Below, piece after piece: positions 47,905-54,915 of a stretch of 64,000 nucleotides of DNA. The position numbers and the translations under genes are program-made. The stretch's first letter is position 1; every line of letters starts with the position of its first letter. Source of the stretch: Mumia sp. zg.B17 (lineage in GTDB: Bacteria > Actinomycetota > Actinomycetes > Propionibacteriales > Nocardioidaceae); NCBI RefSeq assembly GCF_019550915.1, contig NZ_JAHWCI010000003.1:160897-224896 (forward strand). Direction: 5' to 3'. The notes below the pieces were generated by a model. The model was not told where the DNA came from, made no database searches, and worked only from the letters and a program-made list of their open reading frames with translations.

Positions 47905-49377
47905 TCAGCGATCGGACGCGCGCTGATCGGTGCGGGTCAGTCGGTCGAGGAACGCGACGAGGAGCGCCTCCCGGAGCGCCGGCGGGGCGACGTCGAGCAG
48001 CGCGTTGACCGGTGCCATCTGCGCAGGCGGCGCCACTCCCCCGCCGTCCTCCGCGTTCGCCAGACCCGCCAGCGCCAGGAGCCCGTCGAACGCCGCGTCG
48101 TCCAAGGTGTCAGGGTCGGTCGCGCTCGCTGCCGCCCGGAGCTGAGGGTCGACGGCAATCGGACCTGCGGCGACCGCCTCGCCGACGGAGTCCCTGAGAT
48201 CGTCGAGGAGCTCGTCCACGAGAGGGGCTGTCGCCGCCGACACGGTGAGGTGGAGCGTCGCGGGAAGGTCGCCATACGCCATCTGCGGCTGGACGAACCA
48301 CCCGCGCGCGAGCATGGCGTCGCTGATCGTGAAGACGTCGCACGCGTCGTCGGTCGTCACGGCGACCAGCGTGGTGTCGGGCTCGGCGGCGAGCGAGAGG
48401 TGCTCGGTCGCCTCGACGCCCGCCGCGAGAGCCGTCGTGGCGGTGGACGCTGCGCGCGTCAGTGCGTGGTAGCCGTCGTCGCCGAAGTATGAGACCACCG
48501 CCCATGCGGCAGCCAGCGGGCCCCCTGACTTCGTGGACTGGAGGGTGGCGTTGAGCATCGTGTAGCCGGGCCAGTCAGCGCTGGCGAAGAACTGGGGACG
48601 GCGAAGCTCGGGCGTGCGGTGGAGCAGCAGCGAGACGCCCTTCGGGGCGTACGCGTACTTGTGAAGATCGGCCGAGATGCTCGTGACGCCCTCGACGGCG
48701 AAGTCCCAGGCATGGCGGACCCGTCCATCGCGCTCGAGCCACGGCAGCACCCACCCACCGATGCAGGCGTCGACGTGCAGACGGGTGCCGTGGCGCAGCG
48801 CGAGCCCTGCGAGCTCGGGCACGGGGTCGAGCACGCCGTGCGCGTACGAGGGAGTGCTCGCTACGACCAGCACGACGCGGTCGCCGTACTCGTCCAGCGC
48901 GGCCGCCGTCGCCGGCACGTCGGCCCGCATCGTCGACGGGTCGACGGGCACGGTCACCCGCTCGACGCCGAAGTAGTGGGCCGCCTTGTGGAAGGCGGCG
49001 TGCGCCGTGCTGGGCACCACCATCACCGGTCGAGCCACGTCAGGCCGTGCGTCCCGGGCGGTCTGGACGGCGAGCAGCACAGACTCCGTACCTCCCGACG
49101 TCACCGTCCCGACGGCTTCGCGGGGTGCGTGGAACAGCGGCTTGGCGAACGCGACGAGGTCGCGCTCCATCGTGAGGAGGCTGGGGAAGGCTGTCGGGTC
49201 GAGCCCGTTGGTCGAGCCGTAGGCGGCGAGCGCCTCCCGGCCGAGGTCGTCGGCCTCCGCGATCCCCGAGTCGTAGACGTATGCCAGGGTCCTCCCCCCG
49301 TGCGTCGGGAGGTCGCCGTCGCGCAGGGTCAGGAGGCTCGCTCTGATCTCGTCGGCATCGCGGTGCGGGACAGTCAT
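47905..49377 (-). CDS. PLP-dependent decarboxylase/lyase of the sphingosine-1-phosphate-lyase-like group
   Basis: 490 residues of fold type I. The PLP pieces are visible: GTVTSGGTESVLLAVQTARD (phosphate loop), His stacking region in TAHAAFHKAAHYFGV, Asp in HVDACIGGWVLPWLE and the Schiff-base Lys in SADLHKYAYAPKG. The YAPKG context and the AHxxxxKAxxYF motif favour the S1P-lyase/aspartate-aminotransferase-family branch over glutamate decarboxylase. A helical C-terminal extension of about 100 residues is unusual. It overlaps the MFS_2 gene by 4 bp, so substrate uptake and cleavage are probably linked. The true substrate is unknown. Confidence 0.85.
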   Translation of the reverse strand: MTVPHRDADEIRASLLTLRDGDLPTHGGRTLAYVYDSGIAEADDLGREALAAYGSTNGLDPTAFPSLLTMERDLVAFAKPLFHAPREAVGTVTSGGTESVLLAVQTARDARPDVARPVMVVPSTAHAAFHKAAHYFGVERVTVPVDPSTMRADVPATAAALDEYGDRVVLVVASTPSYAHGVLDPVPELAGLALRHGTRLHVDACIGGWVLPWLERDGRVRHAWDFAVEGVTSISADLHKYAYAPKGVSLLLHRTPELRRPQFFASADWPGYTMLNATLQSTKSGGPLAAAWAVVSYFGDDGYHALTRAASTATTALAAGVEATEHLSLAAEPDTTLVAVTTDDACDVFTISDAMLARGWFVQPQMAYGDLPATLHLTVSAATAPLVDELLDDLRDSVGEAVAAGPIAVDPQLRAAASATDPDTLDDAAFDGLLALAGLANAEDGGGVAPPAQMAPVNALLDVAPPALREALLVAFLDRLTRTDQRASDR

Positions 49378-50771
49378 GGGGTGGGCTCCTGCGGCGTCGC
49401 GGTGGGGTCGGCGTCCGCGTCGTGGGCGCCGTTGCGGTGGAGTCGCTCGTCGAGCCGGTATCGGCGCAGCGACAGGAGGCTGACGATGATGAGCAGCGCC
49501 GGGACGACCGAGACGCCGACCACGATCGCGTCGAGGGCCGAGTCAGGCTGCGTGACGTCCTCGCCCTCGCGGGACGAGACATAGCCGCCGAGCGACAGCA
49601 CGGCCGCGAAGAGACCCGGACCGAGCGCCAGACCCAACGTCTCGCCGGCCGTCCAGACGCCGGTGAAGACGCCGATGCGGTTCGCGCCCGTACGCGCCGC
49701 GTGGTCCGCGGCCACGTCGGGGATCATCGCCATCGGGAACACCTGCGCGCCGGCGTAGCCGATGCCTACGACCGCCGCCGCTGCGTACGCGGCCAGGGCC
49801 TGGCCGGTCGACGCCACCAGCAGCCCCAGCGCCCCGAGGACGAGGATGCCGGTCGCGGCGGTGTAGCCGTAGCGTTTGCCCCGGCGCGCGGCGACCCGCT
49901 CCCACAGCGGCGTGACGAGCAGCGCCGGCCCGACGAACGCGACGAAGAGGAGCGTCGTCGCGCTGCCGCTGTCGAGAAGGTGGTCGGCGACGTATGCCAC
50001 CCCTGCGAGCATCGCGCCGATGCCCAGCGCCTGGAGAACGAAGGTGGTCAGGAGGTGGCGGAAGTCCGGCGACTGCGCGACGAGCCGCAGCTGGTCACGC
50101 ATCGAGCCGCCGGCCGTCGCGACACCGTGGTCCGGCGCATCACGTGTGCCCCGGTAGGCGCCCAGCGCACCGAGGAGCAGGATCACCCCGATGTAGGCGC
50201 CCATCACCCGGTAGCCCGTCGTCTCCGAGGACGCGTCGCCCACGACATCGACCACCAACGGCGCTGTCGCCCCTGAGAGGAGGATGGCCAGCGCGAGCAC
50301 GACGACGCGCCACGTCATCAACCGCGTGCGTTCGTCGTAGTCGAGAGTCATCTCGGCAGGCATCGCGACGTAGGGGACCTGGAAGAACGCGTACGCGCTC
50401 GCGCACGCGAGGAACAGCACCACGACCCAGGTGCCGGCGAGCCAGGTCGGCTCGGCCGGGCCGGCGAAGATGAGCGCGAACGTCACGGCGAGGAGGACGC
50501 CGGCGCGCAGGAGGAAGGGACGGCGACGTCCCCGGGAGCTCGTCGAGCGGTCGCTGATGCGGCCCGCGATCGGGTTGAGAACGACGTCCCAGGCCTTGGG
50601 GAGGAGCACCATCAGCCCGGCGATGCCCGCGGCGACACCGAGCGTGTCGGTGAGGTACGGCAGGAGGAGCAGACCGGGGACGGTGGCGAAGGTGCCCGTC
50701 GCCACCGACCCCAGGGCGTACCCGCGTCCCGTGGCGGATGAGAGGGGAGTCGACGAGGGCGCAGAGTCCAT
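49374..50771 (-). CDS. MFS transporter of the GPH / MFS_2 (sugar-cation symporter-like) family
   Basis: 465 residues with about 12 membrane segments. The N-terminal pattern LLLPYLTDTLGVAAGIAGLM, then LPKAWDVVLNPIAGRISDRS and RGRRRPFLLRAG, is that of the GPH family, which contains melibiose and glucuronide symporters and the eukaryotic lysolipid carrier MFSD2A. It is the middle gene of a minus-strand set: hypothetical (26 bp upstream), this transporter, and the PLP enzyme (4-bp overlap). It could import that enzyme's substrate. Confidence 0.9.
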   Translation of the reverse strand: MDSAPSSTPLSSATGRGYALGSVATGTFATVPGLLLLPYLTDTLGVAAGIAGLMVLLPKAWDVVLNPIAGRISDRSTSSRGRRRPFLLRAGVLLAVTFALIFAGPAEPTWLAGTWVVVLFLACASAYAFFQVPYVAMPAEMTLDYDERTRLMTWRVVVLALAILLSGATAPLVVDVVGDASSETTGYRVMGAYIGVILLLGALGAYRGTRDAPDHGVATAGGSMRDQLRLVAQSPDFRHLLTTFVLQALGIGAMLAGVAYVADHLLDSGSATTLLFVAFVGPALLVTPLWERVAARRGKRYGYTAATGILVLGALGLLVASTGQALAAYAAAAVVGIGYAGAQVFPMAMIPDVAADHAARTGANRIGVFTGVWTAGETLGLALGPGLFAAVLSLGGYVSSREGEDVTQPDSALDAIVVGVSVVPALLIIVSLLSLRRYRLDERLHRNGAHDADADPTATPQEPTP

Positions 50772-50797
50772 GCGCCGTTTCTATCTCACCGACACGG

Positions 50798-51298
50798 TCA
50801 CGTGTCCAGGGTCGTCGCGTCTCGCTCGGGGAGCTCGACGCCCCACTCCGCGAGCTCGTCGACCCGCGCGAGAGCCCAACCGTTGCGGTCCAGACGCAGG
50901 TCGGCGGGTCGCTCGAGACCCAGCCACGTGACAGGCTCCGACCGGAAGCCCAGGACGAGACCCGACTCGACCGAGCTGGCCACGAGGTAGTCGGACCGTG
51001 CCACGTCGTCGGCCGACTCCCCCGCCCACGCCGCGACCGTGTCGACCACCTCGTCCTGAGAGCTGACCGTGGCCCGGAGGACGTCACGGGCCTCCACCAA
51101 CCACGTCAGGCGTCCGCCACTCGACCACGACTCGAGGAGGAGCACCCGGACGCCGTCGTCGAGCGCGGCCCACGGGAAGTGACGGTGCCGCCACAGGCTC
51201 CAATAGGCGCGGCCGCGGACACCGGGATCGGAGTCGGGGCCGTCGGGCACGTCGGTGCGGCGGGCACGGCGGCGGTGCTGGACGAGTACGGTCTCCAT
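50798..51298 (-). CDS. hypothetical protein upstream of the MFS_2/PLP-lyase operon
   Basis: 166 residues; GGGAG lies 7 nt before the ATG. No signal peptide or membrane segment. Notable are a Trp-rich stretch (AYWSLWRHRHFPWAALDDGV) and an ordered alpha/beta region (VRVLLLESWSSGGRLTWLVE; VVDTVAAWAGESADDVARSD). I do not recognise a family. It ends 26 bp before the transporter start, so it is probably the first gene of the operon. Confidence 0.7.
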   Translation of the reverse strand: METVLVQHRRRARRTDVPDGPDSDPGVRGRAYWSLWRHRHFPWAALDDGVRVLLLESWSSGGRLTWLVEARDVLRATVSSQDEVVDTVAAWAGESADDVARSDYLVASSVESGLVLGFRSEPVTWLGLERPADLRLDRNGWALARVDELAEWGVELPERDATTLDT

Positions 51299-51413
51299 GG
51301 AGGTCTCCCGGTGTCGGTCGGAACCACGAACCTAGGGTGGCGAGCAGCGCCGGAGTCCGGTCGTCCACAGCCGCGCCCTCGCGTGACGGTCGTCCCCAGG
51401 TAGGAGGCTCGAC

Positions 51414-52349
51414 GTGACCAGCTGCGCCCGTCCGCTCGGTCCGTTGCCGACCGGTGCTCGCGTCGCCCTGGTCGCTCCGGCCGGCCCTGTCGTGCCGGAA
51501 CTTGTCGACCGTGCCTCGACGCTGCTCCGCTCGTGGGGTCTCGAACCCGTCGAAGGCAGGCATCTGCGCGGCGTGCATCCGCGAGCGTCCTATCTGGCCG
51601 GGACAGACGAGGGCCGTGCCGCCGATCTGGTCGAGGCGTGGTGCGATCCCTCGATCGAGGGCATCTTCTGCGTCCGCGGCGGCTACGGCTCCGTCCGTCT
51701 CCTCGACCACCTCGACGCCACCGCGCTGCGGTCGGCGCGGCCGAAGCCGCTCTACGGCAGCTCCGACGTCACCGCGCTCCACGAGTACTGGCGCGAGGTC
51801 GTCGGTGTTCCCACCTGGTTCACCCCCATGGTCGGCACGCTGTCGTTGCTCGACGACCCGGCGGCCACGGCGAGCCTGCGACGCGCGGTGGTCGAGCCCT
51901 TCCGCGCCCGCGTCTACTCCTCCGAGGGCGCGGAGACGCTGATCCCCGGCACCGCCTCCGGCACGCTGATCGGAGGCACCCTCACGATGTTGGCGATGAC
52001 GGCGGGAACGCGGTCCGCACCGCCCCGCGCGCCGGGGCCGTTCGTCGCCCTTCTCGAGGACGTGGACGAGAAGCCGTACCGCATCGACGGGCTCCTCGTG
52101 TCACTTCTCCGTTCCGGCTGGTTCGACGGCGTGACGGGGGTCGTCCTCGGCAGCTGGCTCGACTGCGGCCAGCCCGAGGAGGTCCGTGCCGTCTGTGCAG
52201 AGCTGCTCGCACCGCTCGGGATCCCTGTCGCCTGGGAGCTCGGCTTCGGCCACGCCGCCGCGGCGGAGAGCGTCCCGCTCGGGGTGAGTGCGGTCCTGGA
52301 TGCGTCTATCCCATCGCTCACGATCGTCGACACGGCTACGATCCACTGA
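51414..52349 (+). CDS. LD-carboxypeptidase (peptidase family S66)
   Basis: Releases the terminal D-Ala from muropeptide tetrapeptides (L,D bond) in peptidoglycan recycling. 311 residues from GTG 51414 behind TAGGAGG. The catalytic Ser is in LYGSSDVTAL, the Glu in LLEDVDEKPYRIDGLL and the His in GFGHAAAAESVPLG; VRGGYGSVRLLDHLD is the conserved loop. No signal peptide, so it is cytoplasmic. The SIS protein gene follows after 21 bp with its own ribosome-binding site, suggesting a two-gene operon. Confidence 0.95.
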   Translation: MTSCARPLGPLPTGARVALVAPAGPVVPELVDRASTLLRSWGLEPVEGRHLRGVHPRASYLAGTDEGRAADLVEAWCDPSIEGIFCVRGGYGSVRLLDHLDATALRSARPKPLYGSSDVTALHEYWREVVGVPTWFTPMVGTLSLLDDPAATASLRRAVVEPFRARVYSSEGAETLIPGTASGTLIGGTLTMLAMTAGTRSAPPRAPGPFVALLEDVDEKPYRIDGLLVSLLRSGWFDGVTGVVLGSWLDCGQPEEVRAVCAELLAPLGIPVAWELGFGHAAAAESVPLGVSAVLDASIPSLTIVDTATIH

Positions 52350-52370
52350 CCTCTCACGTCAGGAGTACGG

Positions 52371-52979
52371 ATGAGCGACGGCACGCCTGCCCGTCCGCAG
52401 CGACGATCCGCCGCGCTGCTCAAACGCCGGCTCGTGGACGAGCAGCGGACGCAGCTCGACGCGATGCTCGACTGGATCCTCACCGACCCGACGCTCGAAG
52501 AGATGGCCGCGCAGATCGTCGGCGCCCGACGACGATTCGTCATCGGCGCCACCCAGTCGTTCTCGTACGCGTCGCTGCTGGCGCTCGACCTGAGCGCCAG
52601 CCTCGCCAACGTCCACCTGGTCGACGGCACCATCATCCGGCCGATCGACGTGCTGAGCGACGTGCGGAGCTCGGACGCGATGGTGGCGTTCTCGGTGCAG
52701 CGCTATCGCAAGTACACGATCGACATCGCGGCGGCGTTCCGCGACGCCGGCGGCCGCCTGCTGGTGATCACCGACTCGCCCGACGCACCTCTGGCCCAGC
52801 TCGGCGCCGACGTCGTCCTCGTCCCACCGCCCGGCGTCTCCTTCGGCCAGTCACCCTCCAGCCTCAGCCTCGTGATCAGCGTCATCGCGTCGCTGACGGC
52901 GGCGAGCGCCAAGGGCGCCGGCCGCCGAAGTGCGCAGCGCGACCACCTCGGAGAGGTTCTCGACCTGTACATCGAGTGA
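52371..52979 (+). CDS. SIS-domain protein resembling RpiR regulators but lacking the HTH
   Basis: 202 residues. A basic N-terminal helix (RRSAALLKRRLVDEQRTQLD) is followed by a SIS sugar-phosphate-binding domain. That domain is seen in RFVIGATQSFSYASLLALDL, then VLSDVRSSDAMVAFSVQRYR, the typical RpiR strand-loop, and AGGRLLVITDSPDAPLAQLG. The about 75-residue HTH_6 DNA-binding domain found before this in RpiR/MurR proteins is absent and there is no frame for it upstream. It may be a sugar-phosphate sensor or a degenerate regulator. The partner is LD-carboxypeptidase, consistent with amino-sugar recycling. Confidence 0.82.
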   Translation: MSDGTPARPQRRSAALLKRRLVDEQRTQLDAMLDWILTDPTLEEMAAQIVGARRRFVIGATQSFSYASLLALDLSASLANVHLVDGTIIRPIDVLSDVRSSDAMVAFSVQRYRKYTIDIAAAFRDAGGRLLVITDSPDAPLAQLGADVVLVPPPGVSFGQSPSSLSLVISVIASLTAASAKGAGRRSAQRDHLGEVLDLYIE

Positions 52980-53286
52980 CCGCCGAGCAGTCGGTGACGC
53001 TCCTCTTGGACACGTGACCGAAACCACGCTCCGTCGTGCGATATCTCGGCCACCCTCGTGCGTTATTCAGAGTGACAGGGTCGGGATGTCGACCCCCTGC
53101 CCGATCCGGTGGATCGCCACGAAGGGCGCCGCTCATGTCTCCCCCGGCGAGAGCGGCCCCTCTCGTGGCTACGGCCTCGCCACGCGAACCCTCGGCGGCG
53201 CGTCCCGCGCGAGAGCGCGCACGCGCGCGATCGCGCCTACGCTGACCGTGCCGTGACGTTCACGAGCAGTGGAGCAAGGAGGACCC
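52980..53286. other. 307-bp gap without a supported gene
   Basis: No ORF here has sensible codon bias or homology that I recognise. Near 53215-53236 there is a run of alternating C/G (GCGCGCACGCGCGCG type) that could adopt Z-form. A TACGCT at 53238-53243 could be the -10 of the histone-like gene, with transcription starting near 53250. No tRNA or terminator seen. Confidence 0.4.
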
Positions 53287-53943
53287 GTGGCGAAGAACAG
53301 CAAGCCCAGCAAGGCAGAGAACGAGCTGCGCAAGCGCGTTGCCGACCTCGAGCGAGCGCTCGACGACGCGACGAACCGACTCAAGCGAGCGCGCAAGGAC
53401 ACCGACAGGTCGCGCGCCGACGCGGAGAAGGCGATCCGCAAGGCGTCGAAGTCGGCGCAGCGCAAGATCGCCGAGACCGTCGACTCCGCACGCGACGAGC
53501 TCGCCCGGCTCGGCAAGACCGTCGTCCCCGGACCGTTCGGCGGCTCACCCGAAGAGGCATCGACGAACGTCTCAGCGGCGCCGTCTGAGATCTCGAGCCC
53601 GCCGAAGGCACCCGACACCTCGCAGCGCCGGGTCGCACCGCGTGACGACACGAACACGTCGGCGTCACGCACCGGTGCCACGAGGACGACGGGCAAGACC
53701 GCTGCGAAGAAGAGCAGCGCGAGCACGACCACCGCGAAGAAGACCGCCGCCAAGAAGACCGCCGCCAAGAAGACCACGGCAAAGAAGACCACCGCGAAGA
53801 AGACCGCGTCCGGCGGCTCGAGCGCCCGCGGGCCGTACGCCTCCATGACCGTCGCCGAGCTCCGCAAGGCTGCTCGGGAGAAGGGCGTGAAGGGCTACTC
53901 GGGCATGTCGAAGTCGGAGCTGGTCTCGCGGCTCGGGAGCTGA
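53287..53943 (+). CDS. histone H1-like Lys/Ala-rich protein with C-terminal SAP/Rho-N-like domain
   Basis: 218 residues from GTG 53287, preceded by AAGGAGG. The N-terminal third is a charged coiled coil (ENELRKRVADLERALDDATN, RRLKRARK-like repeats). A Ser/Thr/Pro linker follows, then repeats of TAKKTTAKKT and TAAKKTAAKK (about residues 145-175), like eukaryotic H1 tails and bacterial HupB extensions. The last about 40 residues (SMTVAELRKAAREKGVKGYS, GMSKSELVSRLGS) match Rho_N/SAP helix-extension-helix nucleic-acid binders. It probably binds DNA or RNA; chromosome compaction is inference. Confidence 0.88.
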   Translation: MAKNSKPSKAENELRKRVADLERALDDATNRLKRARKDTDRSRADAEKAIRKASKSAQRKIAETVDSARDELARLGKTVVPGPFGGSPEEASTNVSAAPSEISSPPKAPDTSQRRVAPRDDTNTSASRTGATRTTGKTAAKKSSASTTTAKKTAAKKTAAKKTTAKKTTAKKTASGGSSARGPYASMTVAELRKAAREKGVKGYSGMSKSELVSRLGS

Positions 53944-54024
53944 GCGCTCAGGGGGCTCGTTCGCGCGCGCTAGGCTCGTCGACGGCGTTCGCGCCAGCTC
54001 TCTCGGGAAACGAAAGGCCCCCAC

Positions 54025-54147
54025 GTGTTCTCAGGCCCCGCGCGGCGCCGCCGCATCATCATCTTCGTCGCTGCTGCGATCGCCGGTTTCGGCGTCGCGT
54101 CGCTCGCCGTCCGCTCGCTCCGAGGCGGCGGGGCGGACACGGCCTGA
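54025..54147 (+). CDS. small (40-residue) single-pass membrane protein
   Basis: Open frame from GTG 54025: a basic start (VFSGPARRRRIII), one hydrophobic helix (IIIFVAAAIAGFGVASLAV) and a basic/Gly tail (RSLRGGGADTA). The positive-inside pattern fits a type II membrane peptide. A hairpin overlaps the stop, as at other gene ends here. The ribosome-binding site (GAAAGG at long spacing) is weak. It lies 81 bp after the H1-like gene and could be cotranscribed. Confidence 0.5.
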   Translation: MFSGPARRRRIIIFVAAAIAGFGVASLAVRSLRGGGADTA

Positions 54148-54163
54148 GCCGGGTCCGCCCCGC
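54128..54163 (+). terminator. hairpin overlapping the stop of the 40-residue ORF
   Basis: A 15-bp stem with one mismatch (GCGGGGCGGACACGG with CCGGGTCCGCCCCGC) and a 6-nt loop. Confidence 0.65.
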
Positions 54164-54249
54164 TGCAGCGGGAGACGCGTCGGTCGACCAGGTCAGCCGG
54201 TCACGATCGGCGCTCTGGCCTGGTCTGAGGCGTGCCCATGTGGCGCCTC

Positions 54250-54915
54250 TCAGTGCTTTCGTCCCTTGGACGGATAGACCGCGTCCACCTCGACCTCGAC
54301 GAGCCAGCCGGCGACCGGGAGGTTCTCGATCTCCAGCGCGAACCGTGACGGCCGTGCCGGGTTGACGACGAACGGCTGCGCGGGCGCCGCCGTCCCGAGG
54401 GGCACGTCGATCGGCTTCCTCGTCGACAGACTGGTGTTGGCGAAGTACTGCCGGTACGCCCGGTTCCACCCGGCGAAGTCGGCCGTGGCGGCCCCCGCCG
54501 GGTTCTGGAGGAACACCCGCATCGTGATGACGTCGTCGTACGAGAGCCCCTGCCGAGCGAGGTTCTCGCCGATGCGGCGCAGCACGTTGATGCCCTGCGC
54601 CTCCGTGATCGTCACCCCCGGCGGCAGCACGCCGTCGGGGAAGACTGCCGTGTCGACGTAGCGCTGCTCGGATCCCGCGGGTGCCGCGGCGTTCAGCGCC
54701 GACGGGCCGAGCCCGCTGGACTTGTAGACCGGCGTGCTCGCGCCGATCGCGACGCCCTCGGCGATCATCGGGTTGTCCTGGCCGACAGGAAGCGCGGGCA
54801 CCGCGGTGCCGGGCTTCGGCGGCTTGGCGAAGGTGCCGTGCGCGATCGCGCTGGCCGGGAGGCACACGAGCGCGGTCGCGGCGACGGCGACCGCCGTACG
54901 GCGACGGGCGCTCAT
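54250..54915 (-). CDS. exported RidA-family protein
   Basis: 221 residues from ATG 54915, overlapping the amine oxidase stop by 4 bp. An N-terminal signal peptide (RRRTAVAVAATALVCLPASA, cleavage near AIAHG) is followed by a RidA/YjgF domain longer than the usual 130 residues. It has INVLRRIGENLARQGLSYDD, ITMRVFLQNPAGA, and near the end SRFALEIENLP with the Arg in the position of the family's substrate-binding Arg, plus VEVEVDAVYP. RidA proteins hydrolyse reactive imines/enamines. Export and coupling to an amine oxidase suggest it deaminates the oxidase's imine product outside the membrane. Confidence 0.85.
   Translation of the reverse strand: MSARRRTAVAVAATALVCLPASAIAHGTFAKPPKPGTAVPALPVGQDNPMIAEGVAIGASTPVYKSSGLGPSALNAAAPAGSEQRYVDTAVFPDGVLPPGVTITEAQGINVLRRIGENLARQGLSYDDVITMRVFLQNPAGAATADFAGWNRAYRQYFANTSLSTRKPIDVPLGTAAPAQPFVVNPARPSRFALEIENLPVAGWLVEVEVDAVYPSKGRKH

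Noticed and set aside
53038..53240. tRNA-like or small-RNA fold in the 307-bp gap
   Set aside because: No cloverleaf or TTCGA-type arm could be built; only CG-alternating sequence.
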